From CAWIDU01 sp963835055 (GTDB taxonomy: Bacteria > Patescibacteriota > Saccharimonadia > Saccharimonadales > UBA4665): DNA of 64,000 bases. Both the position numbers and the translations under genes were made by a program. The notes beneath the pieces were generated by a model, which was not told the DNA's origin, made no database searches, and worked only from the letters and a program-made list of their open reading frames with translations. Shown here in pieces: positions 34,971 to 42,956 of this stretch (position 1 is its first letter; the number at the start of each line of letters is the position of its first letter). The stretch is from assembly GCA_963835055.1 (NCBI GenBank), contig CAWIDU010000001.1:248001-312000 (forward strand), in the 5' to 3' direction.

Positions 34971-36080
34971 TTAAACGCGAATACCGAGGGTATCTTCTTT
35001 CAGGATTAGTTGAAGCGGCTCGATTATAACCTGCCTTGGGCCAGTCTCAACAGTGCCACCGTCCCAGGCGTCGAGGCCGCAGTCATTGATACAGGCAATC
35101 GTTTCTTTAACTTCTGATTTAGGCGTGTAAACAGCGTAACCGGCGTTCATATTATAGGTGCCAAACATCTCCGCGTCGTCAGCCGGCAGATTATCTCTCA
35201 AGAACTTGAAAATCGGCAAGGTTGGCGGCAGGTCGTGCATGCGATGAGTAAATGGTTGAGGCGCGCGCATCAATTTGCTCCAGCCGTGACCAGTAATATT
35301 TTCCAGCCGTTTAATATCTATGCCCCGATCAAGCAGCGCCTGGACCATATCAGAATACAGATTGGTGGGTTGCAGCAGAGCTTCGCCGAAAGTCAAATCG
35401 TCAGAGATCTTGGTTTGGTAACCGTCTGGCAACTTACCGGCAAGTTCTCGTGTCGAAGTATAACCATTAGCATGAAGGCCGCTGCTGGCAACCAATATAA
35501 TGGCATCTCCGGCTTCGAGACGATCGCCGGTTATGTGGCGCTCCCTGGGGTTAATTTCGCCAAGCAGGAAGCCGGCAATTTCTGAAGCGCCTGGTAAAAT
35601 CATTCCACGCAAGACCGGCGATTCACCACCTGCCCAAGTGATACCCGATTTATTACAGACCGCTGCGATACCCTGATTAAAAGCACGAGATCGCTTTTCG
35701 TCAGTAAACCAACGCGATTCGCCGGCGGCGACGTATGTCCAGACTATTTGCGGCTTAGCCCCACAGGCTATAAGGTCGTTAATCATCGTGCCCAGGGCGC
35801 ATTGAGCAACGGAACCGTAATGTGATTCGGCCTCCGGATTCTGGGCATCAACCGCATCGGCCGCCAGGTTTTTGGTGCCCAAACCTTCTATAACACCAGC
35901 CCTTTTTCGGTCGCCGTCGTCCCAGACAAAAGCTGATTCGCCACGGCTACCCGGCACTTCTTGATAGCCGAAACGTTCCAGATTTTGCCCGGTTGTAGCG
36001 GCCGCTTCAATCGCACTGACTTTGAAGGGGTCGATTTCTGCGTAGTTAACGCTCTCGCGGTATTTTACTGGTTCGGCCAT
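34971..36080 (-). CDS. PurM-like (AIR synthetase) protein, orphan
   Basis: 369 residues. VAQCALGTMINDLIACGAKP, GGESPVLRGM, VASSGLHANGYT, EALLQPTNLYSDMVQ and ENITGHGWSKLMR align with PurM motifs for ATP and FGAM. The glycine-rich ITGGG is changed to ITGHG. No other purine genes are nearby, and Saccharibacteria generally lack de novo purine synthesis, so the role may be salvage-related or different. Start ATG 36080 follows GAGGAGA; a GTG three bases earlier is possible. Confidence 0.85.
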   Translation of the reverse strand: MAEPVKYRESVNYAEIDPFKVSAIEAAATTGQNLERFGYQEVPGSRGESAFVWDDGDRKRAGVIEGLGTKNLAADAVDAQNPEAESHYGSVAQCALGTMINDLIACGAKPQIVWTYVAAGESRWFTDEKRSRAFNQGIAAVCNKSGITWAGGESPVLRGMILPGASEIAGFLLGEINPRERHITGDRLEAGDAIILVASSGLHANGYTSTRELAGKLPDGYQTKISDDLTFGEALLQPTNLYSDMVQALLDRGIDIKRLENITGHGWSKLMRAPQPFTHRMHDLPPTLPIFKFLRDNLPADDAEMFGTYNMNAGYAVYTPKSEVKETIACINDCGLDAWDGGTVETGPRQVIIEPLQLILKEDTLGIRV

Positions 36081-36160
36081 CACATCTCCTCTTACCAGAA
36101 TTATCTATTTATTACATTATAAAGACAAGCATAAGCAAGATGTTGACGCTGTCGATAGCG

Positions 36161-36166
36161 TACAAT
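36161..36166 (+). promoter_or_regulatory. -10 box (TACAAT) of dnaG
   Basis: Ends 6 bases before the dnaG ATG at 36173. Confidence 0.6.
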
Positions 36167-36172
36167 TAAGTC

Positions 36173-37795
36173 ATGGACGCTGTTGAGGAAGTGAAGAGCC
36201 GGTTGTCGATTGAGGACGTCATTAGCGAATACGTCCCGCTGAAGCGTGCCGGGCGGAATTGGCGTGGGCTGAGCCCATTCAGCAATGAGAAAACGGCCAG
36301 CTTCATGGTCAGCCCAGAGAAGCAGATTTGGCACGATTTCAGCTCGGGCAAGGGCGGCAACATGTTCAGCTTCGTCATGGAAGTCGAAGGTCTGGAGTTC
36401 AAAGAAGCCTTGGAGTTATTGGCCCGCAAAGCCGGCATCGATATCGAACAATACCGCTCCGCGCCACGCGCTGGCGGCCCGAACAAGGAGCGGCTGTATC
36501 AATTATTGGAACTGAGCACTAAATTTTATCAGGTGCACTTTTCCAAAAGTAAATCGACACTGGAATATGTGTTGCAACAGAGGAAATTCAGCAAAGCCAC
36601 GGCTCTGGAATGGCGTCTCGGTTACTCGCCGAATAATGGCTCGGCGCTGCTCAATTTCGCCAAAAGCAAAGGTTTCAGCGAGGCCGAAATCAAGCAAGCC
36701 GGATTAAGTGCGCAGAATTACCGCGGCGGCACGCAGGATATGTTCCGCGGCCGGCTGATGGTGCCGCTGCAGGACGCCCAAGGCCGGGTGATCGGCTTCA
36801 CGGCCCGACTGCTGGATGATGATCCGCAGGCGCCCAAGTACATCAACACGCCGCAGACCGTGCTGTACGACAAGAGCCGCCATGTTTACGGGCTGCATTT
36901 GGCCAAGGAATCAATTCGTAAAAGCAATTTCGTGGTGCTGGTCGAGGGCAACCTCGATGTTATCGCCAGCCATCAGGCCGGCGTGCGGCAGGTGGTGGCC
37001 ACCGCCGGCACGGCGCTGACCGAGCAACAATTGAAGGCTCTCAGTCGTTTCACCGGTGATATGCGGCTGAGTTTTGACGCCGACAAGGCTGGCCTGGCCG
37101 CCACAGAAAGGGCGATTCCGATCGCCTCGCGGGTCAAAGTTTCACTGAGCATTATCGACATCCCGAGCGGTAAAGACCCTGACGAGTTAATTAAGCAGGA
37201 TCCGAAGTTCTGGGAGGCGGCCGTTGGCAAGAACAAATACGCTCTGGATTGGCTGATTGACCGTTACTCGAGAGAGCTGGACATCAGTTCTGCTCAGGGC
37301 AAACGGCAGTTCAGCGACGTTTTGTTACCCGTTGTTCGCGGTTTGTCAGACGACGTTGAGCGCGACCATTACTTGAACCTGATCGCCGAAACCATTAAGG
37401 TCAGCCGCGAAGCGCTGGGTCAAAAGTTTCAGAAAACAGCCGGCCCGGAGGCTAATACCCGTCAGCGGCGGGTCAAAGTTTCGCCGCAACAACTCGACAA
37501 AGCGGCGATTGACAACCGCAAAACCCAAGATAATTTCCTGAGCCTGATGCTGCTGCGCCCGACGCTGCGCGAATTCCTGGGGATTATCACGCCGGAGATG
37601 CTTTTCACCGAGGAAGGCCAACAATTGTTCGAATTTCTGCAAAAAAATCCCGACTTCGACGGCAAAGGCAGCAAAAAGTTAGTGCAAAACCTGACCGATT
37701 ATGGTAAAATACTATCATTACTCTATGAGGAACTCTACCAGGGCCTCGAGCTTAACGAGCTTCATTACGAAGCCGCTCGATTGCAGGCCGACTGA
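36173..37795 (+). CDS. dnaG: DNA primase, zinc-less CHC2 domain, 3' end frameshifted
   Basis: 540 residues as read. The N-terminal domain has the CHC2 primary structure but none of its metal ligands: the expected C, H, C, C are S34, S37, D55 and S58 in RGLSPFSNEKTASF and WHDFSSGKGG. TOPRIM residues are intact (VLVEGNLDVIASH and SFDADKAGLAA). The C-terminal DnaB-interacting domain is cut by a stop at 37793. A clearly homologous continuation (RLIEKFVKSQKTKLSEAL) runs on in another frame to 37938, so one base is missing near 37787. It makes primers for replication. Next to rpoD, as in the classic macromolecular-synthesis operon. Confidence 0.93.
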   Translation: MDAVEEVKSRLSIEDVISEYVPLKRAGRNWRGLSPFSNEKTASFMVSPEKQIWHDFSSGKGGNMFSFVMEVEGLEFKEALELLARKAGIDIEQYRSAPRAGGPNKERLYQLLELSTKFYQVHFSKSKSTLEYVLQQRKFSKATALEWRLGYSPNNGSALLNFAKSKGFSEAEIKQAGLSAQNYRGGTQDMFRGRLMVPLQDAQGRVIGFTARLLDDDPQAPKYINTPQTVLYDKSRHVYGLHLAKESIRKSNFVVLVEGNLDVIASHQAGVRQVVATAGTALTEQQLKALSRFTGDMRLSFDADKAGLAATERAIPIASRVKVSLSIIDIPSGKDPDELIKQDPKFWEAAVGKNKYALDWLIDRYSRELDISSAQGKRQFSDVLLPVVRGLSDDVERDHYLNLIAETIKVSREALGQKFQKTAGPEANTRQRRVKVSPQQLDKAAIDNRKTQDNFLSLMLLRPTLREFLGIITPEMLFTEEGQQLFEFLQKNPDFDGKGSKKLVQNLTDYGKILSLLYEELYQGLELNELHYEAARLQAD

Positions 37796-37938
37796 TAGAA
37801 AAATTTGTCAAAAGCCAAAAAACCAAACTGTCCGAAGCCCTAGAATCTGCTGACCGAGCCAAAGCAGCCGATTTCCTGGGCCAGGCCAAGCGCTACAATC
37901 AATTATTGAACCAAGTGAAAGGAGCCGCTAATGGCTAA
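37789..37938 (+). other. Out-of-frame C-terminal tail of DnaG
   Basis: Frame 1 from 37789 encodes about 49 residues of helical sequence ending GAANG and TAA, overlapping the rpoD ATG by 8 bases. The upstream frame stops at 37795. It fits the usual C-terminal helices of DnaG and explains the apparent 135-base gap before rpoD. Confidence 0.8.
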
Positions 37939-39067
37939 AGCTAAAAGTAAGAAGCCGGCTGAAGAGCCGCAGAATTTCGACCAGCAACGTCAAGAATTAC
38001 TCGACAAAGCCAAGAAAGCCGGCCACATTGAGCAGCGTGATATCTTCGCTGCCATCCCGGAAACGGCGGAGAACGCCGAAGTCCTCGACGCCCTGTACAC
38101 CGACCTGGCCGACTTGAACTGGAAATCACCACTACCGAACCCAACGCTGAGACGCTTCACCGACGAGTGGGAAGCTGAGGAGGCCGAAGAAGAAGTCGCC
38201 AATAATACGCCGGTTTATCTCGGACGACGACGTCGCCGACGACTCCGTCCGACTTTATCTGCGCGAAATCGGCAAAATTCCGCTACTCAATGCCGAGGAA
38301 GAGTTGGCCCTGGCCCAGCGCGTGGTCTCCGGCGACAAAAAAGCCAAGGACAAAATGGCCGAAGCCAACATGCGCCTGGTGGTCTCGCATTGCCAAGCGC
38401 TACGTTGGCCGCGGTCTGGACCTACTGGACCTCATCCAAGAAGGTAACACCGGCCTATTGCGCGCCGTTGAGAAATTCGACCCCGACAAAGGCTTTAAAT
38501 TTTCAGCACCTACGCCACCTGGTGGATTCGCCAGGCTATCACCCGCGCCATCGCCGACCAAGCCCGCACTATCCGCATCCCGGTGCACATGGTCGAGACC
38601 ATCAACAAATTGCTGCGCACTCAACGACGCCTGACACAGGAACTAAACCGCGAGCCAAGCAACGAAGAAATCGCCAAGGAAATGGAAATCGACGTCGACA
38701 AAGTCGAGCACATCATGAAAATCAAGCAGGACATTATCTCAGCCTCGATGCTTCGATTCGCGACGACGAAGAAGATTCCGTCCTGGCTGACTTCATCGAA
38801 GACGAAGACACTGTATCGCCGGAAGAATCAGCCACCGGCCAGCTGCTCAAAGAGCAGGTCAAGGACATGCTTGGCGCCCTAACCGAGCGCGAGCAGAAAA
38901 TCCTGAAACTGCGCTTTGGCCTGGAAGACGGCAAAAGCCACACTCTAGAAGAAGTCGGCCAAGAATTCAGCGTTACCCGCGAGCGTATCCGCCAGATTGA
39001 AGCCAAAGCCCTGGCCAAACTGCGCAAACACCGCGACGCCAAAAAACTCCACGACTACATCAAGTAA
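37931..39067 (+). pseudogene. rpoD: Primary sigma factor RpoD with four frameshifts as given
   Basis: The first and last parts share one frame, but the middle is readable as sigma-70 only after four frame changes. Near 38222 (extra G) [16 protein letters not shown] follows. Near 38388 (extra C) [19 protein letters not shown] follows. Near 38503 (net +2 or -1) [19 protein letters not shown] follows. Near 38740 (net +2 or -1) [18 protein letters not shown] follows. The conserved region 4 EEVGQEFSVTRERIRQIEAKALAKL is intact. The gene is essential, so consensus error is likelier than true decay, though the shifts sum to zero. ATG overlaps the dnaG tail. The literal single reading frame has a meaningless middle. 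Confidence 0.9.
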
Positions 39068-39069
39068 CT

Positions 39070-39654
39070 ATGGCCAAACCAAAAATCATCGGTCTCGCAG
39101 GCACTAACGGCTCCGGCAAGGATACCGTCGGACACGTCTTGGCGAACAGCGCCAACTACCTTTTCATATCTGTTACGGAGCTGCTGCGTGACGAAGCCAA
39201 GCGGCGCAACTTGCCGGTGGAGCGCGAGAATTTACGGGCCATTAGCGCCGAGTGGCGACGCGAATCCGGTCTCGGCGTGCTTGTCGACAAAGCCATTGCC
39301 GAGTTCAACAAGCAGCCGGGTAAATACGCCGGCGTTGTCATGGCCTCCTTGCGCAATCCCGGCGAAGCCGATCGCATCCATGAACTGGGCGGCACCATGG
39401 TTTGGGTCGACGCCGATCCGCACGTCCGCTACGCTCGGGTTGTCAAAGGCGGCCGCGGCCGCGACGAAGAAGACGCCAAAACTTTCGAACAATTTATGGC
39501 CGAAGAGCAGGCCGAAATGAACCGACCAACCGACAGCGACAGCGCCACGCTGGATATGGCCGCCGTTAAGCAGAAATGCGATATCTTCCTGCTCAACGAC
39601 AGCAGCAGCTTGGAGACTTTCCAGAAAGCCATCGAGCAAGCGCTGGGTCTATAG
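39070..39654 (+). CDS. P-loop kinase (dephospho-CoA kinase/NMP kinase-like)
   Basis: 194 residues. Walker A GLAGTNGSGKDTVG, VVMASLRNPGEADRI, and VDADPHVRYARVVKGGRGR in the lid region. The overall pattern resembles AAA-type nucleotide kinases related to CoaE and to archaeal predicted dephospho-CoA/adenylate kinases. Substrate not certain. It starts 2 bases after rpoD, so it is co-transcribed. Confidence 0.75.
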   Translation: MAKPKIIGLAGTNGSGKDTVGHVLANSANYLFISVTELLRDEAKRRNLPVERENLRAISAEWRRESGLGVLVDKAIAEFNKQPGKYAGVVMASLRNPGEADRIHELGGTMVWVDADPHVRYARVVKGGRGRDEEDAKTFEQFMAEEQAEMNRPTDSDSATLDMAAVKQKCDIFLLNDSSSLETFQKAIEQALGL

Positions 39655-39700
39655 ACCTAGTGCTTGCAATTCACAGCAGCACTATAGACAATTAGTGAAA

Positions 39701-40930
39701 ATGAGCGAGCTATCAACTGCAGCTGGAGCTGTTTGGGAAGATAATCCCGACAGATTGCCGCGGCAAGTTGCCGCCGCCGCGAGCGAGCAGATTAGTCTTG
39801 TCATCGAGGCGACCGCACCCCAATACCCTTTATTAACTAGAGAGCAGGAAGTAGAACTAGGCCTCAGAGTTCAAGCTGGTATACGGGCTGCCGAGCGCTT
39901 GAAAGACTATAATCGTCCAGAAGAAGAACGAACAACGGACGAAATACTGGTAGCAGACGCTGAGCAGGCAAAAGAGACATTCCTGCTCTCCAATGTGGGC
40001 CTTGTCAAATCTGTAGCCAATTCTTACTTTTTGAACCATCCTGGAGCTTTCACATTTGGGATGGAGGATTTGTTTCAAGAAGGATTTATTGGGTTGGTTC
40101 GAGCTGTCGAGAAATTTGACCCTGCTCGTGGGACCAAGTTCTCAACCTATGCAACTTTTTGGATAAGAAATGGCATCGGTGAAGCTTTGGAGGACAAGGC
40201 CAGTAGTGTACGCATTCCCTCTAGCATGCACGATCGCTTACACCAGATGCGGGCTCTAAAAAAGGCCGGTAATACAGATAGCGAAATTCAGGCCAGTATG
40301 GGGGTAGACGCACAGGAGCTATTTGTTATGCGGGCAGCCCAGCGATTTTACAGAGAAACAACTTCCCTTGACGACATAGTAAACTCCAACCATGGCCGCC
40401 GAAAAAAAATTCTCGCAGACACGGTAGCAGACGAACGCAGCACGGCTGAGATCGAATCCGTAATAGACGACTCAAATGGTAGCAGTGAAGAGTCTCCAGT
40501 AGCAACTGACCTTTTAGATATATTGCGACCATACCTTACGGATCGAGACGTTGAACTTCTGACAAGAATCGCAGAGGGTGAACAACTAAGCGATAATGAC
40601 ACAAGGCAAATGCGACGCTTGAGAAGTTTATTCCAGCACCCAGCCATCTATGCCAAGATTAAGAAATATTCTCCCGAGAATGCCGATGAAGCGGATTGGC
40701 GGGACGGGGCGGCTTGTATCGACTATCCAGCTGAAATTTTTGTGCTCCCGCGGGCTAACCAAAACAGAAGGGAACAGGCTATCGCGATTTGTGGTGGTTG
40801 TGCCGTGAGGCCGCAGTGCAATCTGTATTTTATTAAGGAGAGACCTGAAAAGGGTCGATGGGCTGGTTCTCACACTATAGCCCAACGTTACGGTAGTCGC
40901 CGCACCAAGACCAAGGCTATAAATGACTAA
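39701..40930 (+). CDS. Sigma-70 family factor fused to a C-terminal WhiB-like Fe-S domain
   Basis: 409 residues. Sigma regions 1.2-2 span about 43-173 ([61 protein letters not shown]) and region 3 about 175-245. A weak region 4-like helical stretch follows (about 265-325, YLTDRDVELLTRIAEGEQLS) lacking the usual SRERVRQIE helix. Residues about 330-409 match the Wbl fold: W333, C339, then C364-GG-C367-AVRPQ-C373 (CX2CX5C) and the G-R-W-A-G turn at 385-389, with a basic tail (YGSRRTKTKAIND). Wbl proteins bind a 4Fe-4S cluster and contact sigma region 4 in Actinobacteria. Here both parts are one chain. A GTG two codons upstream (39695) is an alternative start. Confidence 0.88.
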   Translation: MSELSTAAGAVWEDNPDRLPRQVAAAASEQISLVIEATAPQYPLLTREQEVELGLRVQAGIRAAERLKDYNRPEEERTTDEILVADAEQAKETFLLSNVGLVKSVANSYFLNHPGAFTFGMEDLFQEGFIGLVRAVEKFDPARGTKFSTYATFWIRNGIGEALEDKASSVRIPSSMHDRLHQMRALKKAGNTDSEIQASMGVDAQELFVMRAAQRFYRETTSLDDIVNSNHGRRKKILADTVADERSTAEIESVIDDSNGSSEESPVATDLLDILRPYLTDRDVELLTRIAEGEQLSDNDTRQMRRLRSLFQHPAIYAKIKKYSPENADEADWRDGAACIDYPAEIFVLPRANQNRREQAIAICGGCAVRPQCNLYFIKERPEKGRWAGSHTIAQRYGSRRTKTKAIND

Positions 40931-40953
40931 GCCAACGAGCAAACGCTCAGGCT

Positions 40954-41742
40954 CTAAACTTTGCGTTTGGCCAGCCGAGGCATTTTCTTATAATCAGGTT
41001 GGGCACGAACCGACCGGTCTATGATGTGCCACAATTGCTGAAAAGCCCGCGCCACCGTCGGATTGACAATCCGAATTGCCGAGGGTTCACCCTCGAAGCA
41101 GGTAATGAGCAGTTCGTCGCCGCTGACACTCCACTCTACCGGAGCCGTATAATCACGCCCGTCAATCCAGGTGCGAGTTAGGTTGGTTCGACGATCAATT
41201 GCTGGATTGAGAGAGGCTTCGGCAGAATCTGGTGTAATGCCGAAGCGCGCCGTGCCTAATTTGGCTGGCAAACGACGTGCGTAGCTCATGGTTTCGAAAC
41301 CCATAGCGGGTATATCAGCTCGTGTTTTGATGAAATGAATTGGCTGCCGACGCATTGCCTGGTCCTCGTAGAGCGTCATTACAGCCGGTTTGCCAGTGTA
41401 GGCGTGGACTTGATTACTATTGTGCAGTCGAAAAGTTTGCTGCAACCCCTGCATAGCCTCTTTGACGCTATGCTCGAGGGCAATGACCCGGTTTCGTTCG
41501 TCAGCAATCAGATTAGCGAGAGCTATAGGATCCTCGGCGTGATAGACGAATTTTTTCTCGATCTCGGTCCGTGAAACGAGCCCAAGTTCAACCAAACTAT
41601 CTAGAATTTTATAGGCGTTGGAGCGGGTGAGCGATAATTTTTTAGAAATTTCCCGTGGCGCGGCTTGGCCGTGCTCCAGCAGGAATAAATAGATTTTGGC
41701 TTGGGGCTTGGTGAGGCCAGCTTGTATGAGAGTGTCTTGCAT
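40954..41742 (-). CDS. TrmB-family transcriptional regulator (second copy)
   Basis: 262 residues from MQDTLIQAGLTKPQAKIYLF. Winged helix (EISKKLSLTRSNAYKILDSLVELGLVSR), linker helix, then an effector domain with RTWIDGRDYTAPVEWSVSGDELLIT that parallels RTWMAPENYNAPVEINVYGDKVAFLV in the first copy. The longer upstream frame is rejected because TATTTT ends 6 bases before 41742. The -35 (TTCACA) is one end of a 19-base inverted repeat. Convergent with the sigma-WhiB gene. Confidence 0.85.
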   Translation of the reverse strand: MQDTLIQAGLTKPQAKIYLFLLEHGQAAPREISKKLSLTRSNAYKILDSLVELGLVSRTEIEKKFVYHAEDPIALANLIADERNRVIALEHSVKEAMQGLQQTFRLHNSNQVHAYTGKPAVMTLYEDQAMRRQPIHFIKTRADIPAMGFETMSYARRLPAKLGTARFGITPDSAEASLNPAIDRRTNLTRTWIDGRDYTAPVEWSVSGDELLITCFEGEPSAIRIVNPTVARAFQQLWHIIDRSVRAQPDYKKMPRLAKRKV

Positions 41743-41771
41743 GGTCTTAAAATAACACATTTTGATAATTC

Positions 41772-41790
41772 TGTGAATATTAAATTCACA
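41772..41790. promoter_or_regulatory. Candidate TrmB operator overlapping the -35
   Basis: TGTGAAT-ATTAA-ATTCACA, perfect arms. The left end read on the minus strand is -35 TTCACA, 17 bases from -10 TATTTT (41749-41754). It sits 30 bases from the start codon, compared with 31 for the site at 21451. Confidence 0.7.
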
Positions 41791-41838
41791 AATAATATTT
41801 AGAATAACATCTATGATATGTATTTTGGTAATTGTCGA

Positions 41839-41868
41839 TTGACGAAAAGCAATGTTTGACAATATACT
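41839..41868 (+). promoter_or_regulatory. Promoter TTGACG-18-TATACT
   Basis: The -10 ends directly before an in-frame ATG at 41869, so that codon would lie upstream of the transcript. The start at 41896 is therefore preferred for the next gene. Confidence 0.7.
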
Positions 41869-41895
41869 ATGTCTTCAGTAAATGAGGTTATCATA

Positions 41896-42891
41896 ATGTC
41901 AGAATTACATATCGATCAAGACCCGCAGCAGCGACTCCGGGCAGCTATCGCCGAGCGCGCTCAAGAACAACTAGGCTGGCTTCAAGAAGCTGCCGAAATT
42001 ATTGGCGGCCCAGGAGCTCAAGTTACAGAAGTTTTTCCGGCACCGGTGGTTGAGGGCGATAAGGCTCGCAACGACGCGCCGATACCTGATTGGACAGAAG
42101 AGCAGACCGAACAAGTATGGGTTATAGGCCGACGTTTTGGTTATGGTGCCAGAGAAACGGTTCAGTCCGGTTTGTCGGGTGGAATGAGAATTGCCGAAGG
42201 TGGCAAAGTTTGGAAAATGCTGGCTGAAGTTGAGGCCTTTAAGAGTGAAGACAATCCAAACACCGAGGTAATATGTGGCTCACCATTCCGTCAGCTGGGC
42301 GAAGATGAGCTGACTTTTCTAACAGAAAAGCGCGGCATTCACTTATCTAAGGGCGCAACTGAATATGACTTTGCACTTGCTCTCGGCAGACTGGAAGTCG
42401 ATGGACTAGCTGCAGATGAGCCGGTACCACAATCGTTAGGCTATGAAACTTCTCCGGGCAACCCGACTACCACTGATGCTACTGGTCAACTGGTCTACAT
42501 CGGCAACAAAGTAAACGGTCAAGGAGTTTTGGTGTTGCGCATTGAAGGCGAGCAGTATGTCGATGATGAAGGCAAGACCAGAGAAAGGAATCGCCCGGAT
42601 ACAGCCCGAGTGATGACTATGATGGCCGAGAAATTAACCAATGAAGGCAATCTGACTGACCCGATAGCCGAAGGTACCAGCAATACCTATGCTTCGCGAA
42701 TGCCGGATACTGTGCGAGCCAGTTTAAGCCTCGATCCACCTCGTCAGTTTGGAGCTGTGTTTTATGGACGCGAAACACTTGGTAGCTTGGGCGCGCCGGT
42801 GCCAAACGAGATGGGGCTCAATCATTTGCCGGGTGACTTGCGGGTGATGCATGACAAGCTACAGCAATTACTGGCTGAAGCTAAGACTTAA
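41896..42891 (+). CDS. Unknown 331-residue protein
   Basis: MSELHIDQDPQQRLRAAIAE, then an alpha/beta protein with QVWVIGRRFGYGARETVQSG, SGGMRIAEGGKVWKMLAEVE, and a long second half (QLVYIGNKVNGQGVLVLRIE; LSLDPPRQFGAVFYGRETLG). The VWVIG...GG pattern hints at a Rossmann-like nucleotide-binding fold, but no family is recognised. It is divergent from TrmB copy 2 and could be its target. GAGG lies before the ATG. Confidence 0.7.
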   Translation: MSELHIDQDPQQRLRAAIAERAQEQLGWLQEAAEIIGGPGAQVTEVFPAPVVEGDKARNDAPIPDWTEEQTEQVWVIGRRFGYGARETVQSGLSGGMRIAEGGKVWKMLAEVEAFKSEDNPNTEVICGSPFRQLGEDELTFLTEKRGIHLSKGATEYDFALALGRLEVDGLAADEPVPQSLGYETSPGNPTTTDATGQLVYIGNKVNGQGVLVLRIEGEQYVDDEGKTRERNRPDTARVMTMMAEKLTNEGNLTDPIAEGTSNTYASRMPDTVRASLSLDPPRQFGAVFYGRETLGSLGAPVPNEMGLNHLPGDLRVMHDKLQQLLAEAKT

Positions 42892-42943
42892 CTGGAAGAA
42901 ATTTTCGAATACGCTTAAGCTCGAGAAGCGAGCGCCGATGACT

Positions 42944-42949
42944 TATACT
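42944..42949 (+). promoter_or_regulatory. -10 box (TATACT) of polA
   Basis: Ends 7 bases before the polA ATG at 42957; no ribosome site is visible. Confidence 0.6.
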
Positions 42950-42956
42950 TATAGGT

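Noticed and set aside
37931..39067. One continuous 378-residue novel protein with a sigma-like C-terminus
   Set aside because: Its middle is Arg/Pro/His-rich shadow sequence, and perfect sigma-70 homology runs in the other frames over the same bases.
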